From an uncultured Atopobiaceae bacterium (GTDB taxonomy: Bacteria; Actinomycetota; Coriobacteriia; Coriobacteriales; Atopobiaceae), in assembly GCA_947303905.1 (NCBI GenBank), contig CAMYZR010000027.1, positions 1 through 9,757 on the forward strand: a stretch of DNA of 9,757 nucleotides, written 5' to 3'. Within the stretch, counting starts at the first letter, position 1, and the number at the start of each line of letters is the position of its first letter. Below are positions 1 to 5,380 of the stretch, in pieces. The position numbers and the translations under genes are program-made. The notes beneath the pieces are model-generated. The model worked only from the letters and a program-made list of their open reading frames with translations, ran no database searches and was not told where the DNA came from.

Positions 1-1
1 C

Positions 2-160
2 AAGACCAAGTGCGTGGGCTGCACCGCCTGCGCACGGCAGTGCCCCGTGGGCGCCATCTCCGGCGAGCGCAAGTCGCCGCATGAGATTAACCCGCAGCTG
101 TGCATCAAGTGCGGCAACTGCAAGACTGCCTGCCGCTTTGGCGCGGTTCAGGTCGCATAG
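2..160 (+). CDS. C-terminal end of NuoF/HydB-like NADH-binding flavoprotein subunit (5'-truncated by window)
   Basis: An open frame enters from the left edge and stops with TAG at 158-160, giving 52 visible residues. They hold two ferredoxin-type clusters, CVGCTACARQCP and CIKCGNCKTAC, about 30 residues apart, i.e. a 2x[4Fe-4S] domain. NuoF/HydB-type subunits of NADH-dependent hydrogenases, formate dehydrogenases and related bifurcating complexes carry such a domain at the C-terminus, where it passes electrons between the FMN/NADH site and partner subunits. The FMN and NADH domains would lie outside the window, so this assignment rests on the tail and the context. The next gene starts 17 bp downstream on the same strand and is itself a multi-cluster flavoprotein, which supports a shared operon and complex. 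Any ferredoxin-tailed oxidoreductase subunit remains possible. Confidence 0.75.
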   Translation, partial: KTKCVGCTACARQCPVGAISGERKSPHEINPQLCIKCGNCKTACRFGAVQVA

Positions 161-177
161 GGGAGGGGGAGCAAACC

Positions 178-2235
178 ATGTCCATCACATACACCATTGA
201 CGGCGTGCAGGTTGTGGCGGAGCCCTCCGACACCATCCTGACGTCGGCAACGAGGGCTGGGGTCGAGATTCCCACCCTCTGCTTTGACAAGCGCACCGCC
301 ATCTACGGCGCCTGCGGCATCTGCCTCGTCGAGGTCGAGGGCGTGCCCAAGCTGCTGCGTGCCTGCTCGGCTCGCCCGCAGGAGGGCTACGTCGTCCACC
401 TGCACTCCGAGCGCGTCGACCGCGCGCGCAAGACCGCGCTGGAGCTTCTGCTCTCGGACCACACCGGCGACTGCCGTGGGCCCTGCAAGCTCAACTGCCC
501 GGCCATGACCGACTGCCAGAAGTACGTGGGCGAGATCCGCGAGGGCCGCTACAAGGACGCGGTCTCCACCATCTACGAGGCATTCCCGCTGCCCGCCTCC
601 ATCGGCCGCGTGTGCCCGCATCCCTGCGAGGACGCCTGCCGCCGCAAGATGGTGGAGGAGCCCATCTCCATCGCCTTCCTCAAAGCCTTTGCCGCCGACA
701 AGATCGAGGCTGACGGCGACCCGTACGTGGTCTCGTGCGAGCCCGACACCGGCAAGCGCGTGGCCATCATCGGCGGTGGCCCGGCCGGCCTGACCGCGGC
801 GTACTTCCTGCGCCGCTACGGCCATGCGGTCACCATCTTCGACCAGCAGCCCAAGATGGGCGGCATGCTGCGCTACGGCATCCCCGAGTACCGCCTGCCC
901 AAGGCCGTGCTCGACCGCGAGATCGAGATCATCGCCGACGCGGGCGTGGAGATGGTAAACGGCGTGAAGCTTGGCCGCGACATCCAGTTTGACGCGCTGC
1001 GCGCCGAGTACGACGCGGTGCTGCTGGCGCTGGGCGCCTGGCGCTCGATGAACATGCGCGTGCCGGGCGAGGACCTCGCCGGCGTGCACGGCGGCATCGA
1101 CTTTCTGGAGCGCCTGGGCCTGGGCGAGCGTCCCACGCTGGGCGAGCGCGTGGCCGTGTGTGGCGGCGGCAACACCGCCATGGACTGCTGCCGCACCGCC
1201 GTGCGCCTGGGCGCCAAGGAGGTCTACGTGGTCTACCGCCGCACGCGTGCAGAGATGCCCGCTGCTGACATCGAGATCGAGGAGGCCGAGGAGGAGGGCG
1301 TGACCTTCAAGTTCCTCACCAACCCGATCGAGTTCTATGGCGAGAACGGCCATGTGACCGGCATGAAGCTGCAGGTCATGGAGCTGGGCGAGCCGGATGC
1401 CTCCGGTCGTCGCCGCCCCGTGCCCGTGGAGGGCGCAACCGAGGACATCCCCGTGGACGACGTGCTCATGGCCATCGGCCAGGGTGCCGATTGCGCGGGT
1501 GCCGTGGCGGAGGAGCTGCTCACCCAGCGCGGGACCATCGCCTGCGACGAGATGACCTTCCGCACGGCGTATGACAACGTGTTCGCGGCGGGCGACGTGA
1601 CCAACCGCGGCGCCGGCATCGCCATCCAGGCCATCGCCGAGGCCCAGAAGGCCGCGCTGTGCATCAACAACTACCTCGAGGGCGACGAGGTGCGCGCGCA
1701 GGTTCCGTACTTCGTGACGCAGGAGAAGACCCCCGAGGACTTCGAGGACGAGCCCAAGCAGAACCGCGAGAAGATGCCGGGCCTCACCCCCGAGGAGCGC
1801 CGCGACAACTTCGACCCGATCTACTTCGGCTTCAGCGAGGAGCAGGCGCTGCGCGAGGCATCCCGCTGCCTGGAGTGCGGCTGCCACGACTACTTCGACT
1901 GCCGCCTGATCAAGTTTGCCAACCGCTTCAATGTGGAGCCCGAGAAGTTCGCGGGCGAGATGCACGACCGCGAGGACGTGCCGGTGGTGAGCGAGGTCAT
2001 CGTGCACGACCCGGACAAGTGCGTGCTGTGCGGCCTGTGCTACCGCACCTGCGACCAGGTGGTGGGCAAGACCTTCCTGGGCCTGTACAACCGTGGCTTC
2101 TCGACGGTTGTCAACCCCATGGTGCCGGAGGAGGCGCGCACCTTCTGCGCGAGCTGCCTCAAGTGCGTGGAGGCCTGCCCGACGGGAGCCATGCGGAGCT
2201 TCCCGGCGGTGGAGCGCGTGACCCAGCTGGTGTAG
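178..2235 (+). CDS. [2Fe-2S]/GltD-like/[4Fe-4S] fusion oxidoreductase (SfrB/StnA-type NAD(P)H-dependent subunit)
   Basis: This 685-aa protein starts at the ATG at 178, chosen because GGGGAGGGGGAG lies just upstream; an in-frame ATG at 100 would overlap the preceding gene. Residues 1-80 form a NuoG-like [2Fe-2S] domain with Cys35, Cys46, Cys49 and Cys63. His95, Cys99, Cys103 and Cys107, then Cys146, Cys150 and Cys154 (RVCPHPCEDAC), match the iron-sulfur N-domain of glutamate synthase small subunits. GGGPAG at 199-204 is the FAD dinucleotide fold and GGGNTAMD at 329-336 the NAD(P)H fold, followed by YRRTRAEMPA. A CLECGC segment (564-569) and two [4Fe-4S] motifs (Cys615/618/621/625 and Cys657/660/663/667) close it. 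The order resembles SfrB and the large subunit of Sporomusa-type transhydrogenase. With the NuoF-like neighbour it probably links NADH, NADPH and a ferredoxin-like carrier or a formate dehydrogenase/hydrogenase module in the cytoplasm. The physiological partner is not visible. Confidence 0.88.
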   Translation: MSITYTIDGVQVVAEPSDTILTSATRAGVEIPTLCFDKRTAIYGACGICLVEVEGVPKLLRACSARPQEGYVVHLHSERVDRARKTALELLLSDHTGDCRGPCKLNCPAMTDCQKYVGEIREGRYKDAVSTIYEAFPLPASIGRVCPHPCEDACRRKMVEEPISIAFLKAFAADKIEADGDPYVVSCEPDTGKRVAIIGGGPAGLTAAYFLRRYGHAVTIFDQQPKMGGMLRYGIPEYRLPKAVLDREIEIIADAGVEMVNGVKLGRDIQFDALRAEYDAVLLALGAWRSMNMRVPGEDLAGVHGGIDFLERLGLGERPTLGERVAVCGGGNTAMDCCRTAVRLGAKEVYVVYRRTRAEMPAADIEIEEAEEEGVTFKFLTNPIEFYGENGHVTGMKLQVMELGEPDASGRRRPVPVEGATEDIPVDDVLMAIGQGADCAGAVAEELLTQRGTIACDEMTFRTAYDNVFAAGDVTNRGAGIAIQAIAEAQKAALCINNYLEGDEVRAQVPYFVTQEKTPEDFEDEPKQNREKMPGLTPEERRDNFDPIYFGFSEEQALREASRCLECGCHDYFDCRLIKFANRFNVEPEKFAGEMHDREDVPVVSEVIVHDPDKCVLCGLCYRTCDQVVGKTFLGLYNRGFSTVVNPMVPEEARTFCASCLKCVEACPTGAMRSFPAVERVTQLV

Positions 2236-2260
2236 CGCTTCAGGTACAAGCGACTGACAG

Positions 2261-2321
2261 GGGAGGGCTGTTCGAGAGGGCGGCCCTCCCGTCCATTGGG
2301 GACGGTTGCTTTTGGACGGGA
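2261..2321 (+). terminator. Alternative hairpins / probable terminator after the oxidoreductase gene
   Basis: Three pairings compete. GGGAGGGC (2261-2268) pairs with GCCCTCCC (2283-2290). CCGTCC (2289-2294) pairs with GGACGG (2300-2305) around a 5-nt loop and is followed by TTGCTTTT, a rho-independent terminator shape. TCCCGTCC (2287-2294) can instead pair with GGACGGGA (2314-2321), which would break the terminator stem. A short stem, CGCTT/AAGCG (2236-2252), directly follows the stop codon. The layout suits termination of the upstream operon; regulated read-through is only a possibility. Confidence 0.5.
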
Positions 2322-2449
2322 TGTCACCCGCCAGTTGACCAAGCCGACCGTTCGCATCTTTACACTGCAAGGCAGCATTTGGAAAACAGCGTCAACGACC
2401 GAGGAATGTAGAGTGTAATCAAGTTACGGGCAACAAGAGGGGTGATGAC

Positions 2450-3220
2450 ATGAAGAAGTTCCTTCGTATGTTTGTGGCCACGGCAATCGCCTTCGCCGCC
2501 ACGCTTGGTGTGAGCCAGCCTGCGTTTGCATCCAGCTGGTCTTCGGCAAAGGGCGTCTGGCTCGACACGACGTTCTCCGCCAGGAAGGACACCAACGACC
2601 TTTACGACCTGATGGACGCCGCCTACTTTGACACCTACCGCTTCACGGTTCCTGCCAAGGGCACGATCACGATCGTCGCAAAGTGCAAGACCACCGACGA
2701 TCCTCCGTTCGTGGGCGTGGTCAAGACCAGCAACACCGACAACTACCTGCTCAATGGCGGCACGTGGAACGCGACGTCTCACGACTGGTCGAGCAGCTAC
2801 CGCGGCTACTACACCAAGTGGAAGGTCACCCTCGCAAAGGGCACCTACTACCTCAGGACGTCCTATCCGTACTACGTCGACGTGAACACCAACTACTCGA
2901 TGACCCTGCAGTACCGTCCGTCCTTCTCCAACACCAAAATCACCAGCAAGGCCGGCAAGTCCAAGGCGATCACGGTCAAGTGGGCCAGGGCCCAGGCGGC
3001 GACCGGCTACCAGGTCCAGTACTCCGTCTACTCCAACATGAAGAAGGCCAAGACGTTCACCGTCAAGGGCAACACCAAGCTCTCCAAGACGATCACGGGC
3101 CTGAAGAGCGGCAAGAAGTACTACGTCCGCGTGCGCACCTACAAGAAGGTCAAGGTCAACGGCGTCACCAAGACCTTCTACGGCAAGTGGACCACGAAGG
3201 GTGCGGTCAAGACCAAGTAG
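2450..3220 (+). CDS. Secreted protein with PPC-like beta domain and fibronectin type III domain
   Basis: The ATG at 2450 follows the ribosome site AGAGGGGTG and encodes 256 aa. A Sec signal peptide is clear: MKKFLRMF, a hydrophobic core, and an AFA|S cleavage site near residue 27. Residues about 28-155 are rich in aromatic and beta-type segments (DTYRFTVPAKGTITI, then LAKGTYYLRTSY and YSMTLQY). This resembles bacterial pre-peptidase C-terminal (PPC) beta-sandwich domains. Residues about 160-256 look like an FnIII fold (ITVKW, GYQVQYS, ITGLKSGKKYYVRVRTY) with many lysines. There is no sortase motif, transmembrane anchor or catalytic signature, so it is probably released or held at the surface by charge. 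Proteins of this style are common in gut Coriobacteriia and Firmicutes. It is likely monocistronic, with terminator-like hairpins before it and a strong terminator after it. Binding partner unknown. Confidence 0.8.
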   Translation: MKKFLRMFVATAIAFAATLGVSQPAFASSWSSAKGVWLDTTFSARKDTNDLYDLMDAAYFDTYRFTVPAKGTITIVAKCKTTDDPPFVGVVKTSNTDNYLLNGGTWNATSHDWSSSYRGYYTKWKVTLAKGTYYLRTSYPYYVDVNTNYSMTLQYRPSFSNTKITSKAGKSKAITVKWARAQAATGYQVQYSVYSNMKKAKTFTVKGNTKLSKTITGLKSGKKYYVRVRTYKKVKVNGVTKTFYGKWTTKGAVKTK

Positions 3221-3250
3221 GGTAGTGGCTCAACGACATATGCCGGGCTT

Positions 3251-3289
3251 CCCCGGGCAGGAGCGACCTCCTGCCCGGGGTTTCTTTCT
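3251..3289 (+). terminator. Strong rho-independent terminator after the FnIII protein gene
   Basis: A perfect 13-bp stem, CCCCGGGCAGGAG (3251-3263) with CTCCTGCCCGGGG (3268-3280), encloses the tetraloop CGAC and is followed by TTTCTTTCT. It lies 30 bp past the stop codon at 3220. Confidence 0.93.
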
Positions 3290-3293
3290 GCGA

Positions 3294-3299
3294 TACAAT
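3294..3299 (+). promoter_or_regulatory. Candidate -10 element for the VanY-like lipoprotein gene
   Basis: TACAAT lies 38 bp upstream of the chosen ATG at 3337, just after the preceding terminator. No good -35 box is seen 16-18 bp further upstream, where the terminator stem sits, so the call is weak. Confidence 0.3.
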
Positions 3300-3336
3300 G
3301 GGACGGATGGTTTGGCTACGGGTTAGGGGACCGAAT

Positions 3337-4416
3337 ATGGCAAGCATGTTTGAGGGAAGCTTGACCAGACGAGGCTTTGTCGGCGCGCTTGCCGGTACGT
3401 TTGGCGCGACGCTTCTGGCGGGCTGCTCGAAGGACACGGACGAGGAGGTCGTCGAGGAGTTTCCGGAGGACCTCTCGGGAGACCTGGAATACCTGGCGCT
3501 TGTCAACAAGCAACACAAGATCGCCGATGCCTGGCGCGACACGTTTACCTTCGTCAGCTACACCAACTCCGAGGGCGATACCGTGGAGCTGGAGACCAAG
3601 GCCAACGACGCGTTCGTCTCGCTCAAGTCCGATCTGGAGGCCGATGGTGTCTACATCGACCTCGGCTCTGCCTTCGTCAGCGTGGAGGACCAGCAGCAGC
3701 TCGTGGAGAAGCTCACCGAGGAGCATGGCGCGGCCTACGTGAAGCATAACGTGACGGCCCCGGGCTTCTCCGAGTACCACACGGGCCTGGCGCTCGACCT
3801 CTATCCCATCATCGCGGGCGTCGCTGTCACCGACGAGGCGGAGATGGCCATGCATCCCAAGGTCTGGGAGAAGGTCCATGCCAAGCTCGCCGACCATGGC
3901 TTCATTCTGCGTTGTCCCGCGGGCAAGAAGATCATGACGGGCTATAGCTACGAGCCCTGGCACATCCGCTATGTGGACAGCTCCGACGTCGCGCACGAGA
4001 TCATGGACGGCGGGCTCACGCTCGAGGAGTACCTGGACCAGGTCGACCCGATCGTCGCCGGTTGCGTGGTGGACTACGGAACGTCAGAGCTCTACACCGA
4101 GGCGGACATGGACGCGGCCCTCGATGCGATCCTCGAGCAGTTTGGCATGTGGAAGGGCTGCGTCATGAAGCGCATCGCCTTCACCGATGACAAGACCTGC
4201 AAGGATGACCTCAAGTACGTCAACAGCCTGCGCGCCGAGGACACCAAGAAGTTCGACCAGGCGATCGTCTTTATGTCGGACTTCCATTCGCCGGTGGGGG
4301 AGGACGCGGAGGATTCCGTGTGGGATGCCGACACCGACTATACCGACTTCTCGTGGCACCTTGGGCGTACCGGCACGGACGGCATCTGGCGTCTTCTCAC
4401 GTGGGGCTACGCGTAG
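3337..4416 (+). CDS. Tat-exported lipoprotein, VanY-family D-Ala-D-Ala carboxypeptidase with a C-terminal accessory domain
   Basis: The ATG at 3337 (359 aa) follows AGGGGA; an in-frame ATG at 3298 overlaps a likely -10 box and adds an un-signal-like extension. The N-terminus has a twin-arginine motif (TRRGFVG) and ends in the lipobox LLAGC, so the protein should be folded before export and lipid-anchored outside the membrane. The VanY metallopeptidase motif is SEYHTGLALD, with predicted zinc ligands His148 and Asp154. EPWH (206-209) supplies the catalytic Glu206 and third ligand His209. Such enzymes trim the terminal D-Ala from peptidoglycan stem peptides, and all key residues are present. 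Residues about 220-359 form an extra domain ending in DFSWHLGRTGTDGIWRLLTW, a pattern reminiscent of NTF2-like/DUF4829 domains (tentative). The gene appears monocistronic; no vancomycin-resistance genes are nearby, so a housekeeping cell-wall role is more likely. Confidence 0.85.
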   Translation: MASMFEGSLTRRGFVGALAGTFGATLLAGCSKDTDEEVVEEFPEDLSGDLEYLALVNKQHKIADAWRDTFTFVSYTNSEGDTVELETKANDAFVSLKSDLEADGVYIDLGSAFVSVEDQQQLVEKLTEEHGAAYVKHNVTAPGFSEYHTGLALDLYPIIAGVAVTDEAEMAMHPKVWEKVHAKLADHGFILRCPAGKKIMTGYSYEPWHIRYVDSSDVAHEIMDGGLTLEEYLDQVDPIVAGCVVDYGTSELYTEADMDAALDAILEQFGMWKGCVMKRIAFTDDKTCKDDLKYVNSLRAEDTKKFDQAIVFMSDFHSPVGEDAEDSVWDADTDYTDFSWHLGRTGTDGIWRLLTWGYA

Positions 4417-4517
4417 GATCGGCGGTGCTGGAGCGGCGCGGGCGTAATCTCGTGAAGGATTAGCGGACGCGGACAAGAAAGTTGAAATATCCTCTCGCAT
4501 TGGCGGATGTGTTCGTG

Positions 4518-4523
4518 TATGAT
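4518..4523 (+). promoter_or_regulatory. Candidate -10 element of the tRNA-Glu promoter
   Basis: TATGAT lies 38 bp before the tRNA 5' end, a usual distance. The -35 region is poor: the 17-bp-spaced hexamer is TCGCAT, and TTGAAA at 4482-4487 is too far away. The assignment depends mostly on position. Confidence 0.35.
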
Positions 4524-4561
4524 TAACTTCGCGTTGAGGCGCACGCCTCCGCATCACATAT

Positions 4562-4638
4562 GGCCCGTTCGTCTAGCGGTTTAGGACGCCGCCCTCTCAA
4601 GGCGGAGATCACCAGTTCGAATCTGGTACGGGCTACCA
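4562..4638 (+). tRNA. tRNA-Glu (anticodon CTC)
   Basis: A full cloverleaf can be drawn: acceptor GGCCCGT/ACGGGCT with one G-U pair at the end, D-stem GTCT/GGAC, anticodon stem CCGCC/GGCGG with loop CTCTCAA, and T-stem ACCAG/CTGGT with loop TTCGAAT. The anticodon CTC is at 4596-4598. The 3' CCA is encoded (4636-4638). Everything from the last base of the 5' anticodon-stem strand to two bases beyond CCA is duplicated at 8609-8656, so this gene is the attachment site of the island. The tRNA stays intact because the island restores its 3' half. Confidence 0.96.
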
Positions 4639-4640
4639 AA
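4593..4640 (+). repeat. attL: left copy of a 48-bp direct repeat inside tRNA-Glu
   Basis: Forty-eight bases running from the anticodon stem-loop through CCA plus two A's are identical to 8609-8656. The bases flanking the block differ at both ends (C versus T on the left, A versus C on the right). A block starting at the anticodon loop fits tyrosine recombinases that cross over in the anticodon loop and restore the tRNA 3' half. Confidence 0.92.
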
Positions 4641-4647
4641 ACTTGCA

Positions 4648-4680
4648 GGTCAGAGGTTGTATCCTCTGACCTTTTCTTTT
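4648..4680 (+). terminator. Terminator following tRNA-Glu, contributed by the island
   Basis: GGTCAGAGG (4648-4656) pairs perfectly with CCTCTGACC (4663-4671) across a 6-nt loop and is followed by TTTTCTTTT. It lies inside the island and would serve the tRNA in the integrated state, replacing the native terminator now displaced to 8663. Confidence 0.92.
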
Positions 4681-4684
4681 AGCA

Positions 4685-4858
4685 GGTTACCATTTGGTCA
4701 CCAACCGGTCACCATGAAACGCCAAATCTATGCAGGTCAGCGGCCCCAAAGTATTTCATGACTCCACAATAGCCCCATCCCTTGTTCGGGCAATCCCCTT
4801 TGCCTCTGATGACCATCCAGTTGGTCACCATGAGATTGGTCACCACGCCATGGTGACC
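4685..4858. promoter_or_regulatory. Cluster of six GGTNACC sites (candidate recombinase arm sites or iterons)
   Basis: Six near-palindromic heptamers occur in 174 bp: GGTTACC (4685), GGTCACC (4696, 4707, 4823, 4838) and GGTGACC (4852). The first three are spaced exactly 11 bp apart; the last three are 15 and 14 bp apart. Four share the wider core TTGGTCACCA, one of them inverted (TGGTGACCAA at 4851-4860). The cluster lies 45 bp inside attL, where arm-type sites of a tyrosine integrase would be expected. Together with attL and the terminator it accounts for most of the gene-free stretch 4639-4940; the remaining bases show nothing recognisable. Confidence 0.6.
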
Positions 4859-4940
4859 AAGGCGGTGCCAGGGCTCGAATTGGGGCACAATAGCCGTATT
4901 TGAATTCGCATGCAGGCCTGATAGTCGAGCGGGAGATCGT

Positions 4941-5237
4941 ATGGCAATGAACTATGGCGCGCGCTCGCAGGAGCCCGAGAAGCGCTACGTCGCCGTCGAC
5001 GTCCACACGGAGACAGACGGCACGATGACACCGCAGCGCGTCTACTGGAAGGACGGCCGCATCTTCGAGATCGTCGAGTCCGCCTCGCTCGGCGCAGACA
5101 GCCATGAGCATCTGGACCTGTGCTACAAGATCAGGATCAGGGGAAGGAAGGACTTCACCCGCCTCTGGATGGACGAGGTGCGCCGCTGGTGCGTCAAGGA
5201 GAAGCCAAAGAAGCCGGATCTCGAGGAAGGTGCGTAA
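4941..5237 (+). CDS. Small orphan protein of the island (98 aa)
   Basis: The ATG at 4941 follows GGGAG with a 5-nt gap; a second in-frame ATG at 4947 is possible. Codon use matches neighbouring genes, so the frame looks real. The protein has no signal peptide or membrane segment. Its centre (QRVYWKDGRIFEIVESASLG, then LCYKIRIRGRKDFTRLWMDE, residues about 32-75) reads as a small beta-barrel-like unit followed by a helix, with a lysine-rich tail (KEKPKKPDLEEG). Compact DUF6504-like beta-domain proteins have a similar feel, but I do not recognise a family with confidence. It lies between the GGTNACC cluster and the convergent pepT operon and is the only + strand gene of the island. A DNA-binding or accessory recombination role is imaginable from position alone. 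Confidence 0.65.
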   Translation: MAMNYGARSQEPEKRYVAVDVHTETDGTMTPQRVYWKDGRIFEIVESASLGADSHEHLDLCYKIRIRGRKDFTRLWMDEVRRWCVKEKPKKPDLEEGA

Positions 5238-5258
5238 GGCTTAAGCCGCCCCCTGATT

Positions 5259-5280
5259 CCGAAGGGCAACTAAGGGACAC
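5259..5280 (+). repeat. Left copy of an inverted repeat flanking the pepT operon
   Basis: CCGAAGGGCAACTAAGGGACAC is the near-perfect reverse complement of 8411-8431, with one mismatch and one single-base gap. The two copies enclose the yfcC-like gene, pepT and its control region. The segment also overlaps a weak + strand hairpin, AGGGC (5263-5267) with GCCCT (5281-5285) then CTTTT, that could terminate the 98-aa gene. Confidence 0.7.
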
Positions 5281-5314
5281 GCCCTCTTTTGCCCCTTCAA
5301 ACTGTTCTTATTCG

Positions 5315-5346
5315 CAAAAAAACGGGCGCCGTGGGAAGGCGCCCGT
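5315..5346 (-). terminator. Strong terminator of the pepT-yfcC operon
   Basis: Read on the - strand, ACGGGCGCC and GGCGCCCGT form a 9-bp perfect stem (+ coordinates 5338-5346 and 5322-5330) around a 7-nt loop, followed by a run of T (the A-run at 5316-5322). It lies about 35 bp past the transporter stop codon. Confidence 0.93.
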
Positions 5347-5380
5347 CTGCGGGGAAGTTGTCCTTTGGCTTCCTTGGGGA

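Noticed and set aside
2335..2366. Promoter TTGACC ... TACACT upstream of the FnIII protein gene
   Set aside because: The spacing is 20 bp, too long for a standard promoter, and the 18-bp alternative -10 (TTTACA) is poor. A second candidate, TGTAAT at 2414, has no good -35.
148..2370. A 740-codon open frame on the - strand opposite the oxidoreductase gene
   Set aside because: It is a GC-bias shadow: the product is a low-complexity run of H, A, L, V and G with no domain, while the + strand frame has complete cofactor motifs.
3298..3336. Upstream in-frame ATG for the VanY-like lipoprotein
   Set aside because: It overlaps the TACAAT -10 candidate, lacks a ribosome site, and would put extra arginines before a normal Tat signal.
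4685..4858. CRISPR array
   Set aside because: The repeats are only 7-10 bp, with irregular spacing and no spacers of constant length.
4639..4940. Possible remnant of an integrase gene next to attL
   Set aside because: No frame on either strand shows the R..HxxR..Y recombinase pattern or any coherent protein; only repeats and the terminator are visible.
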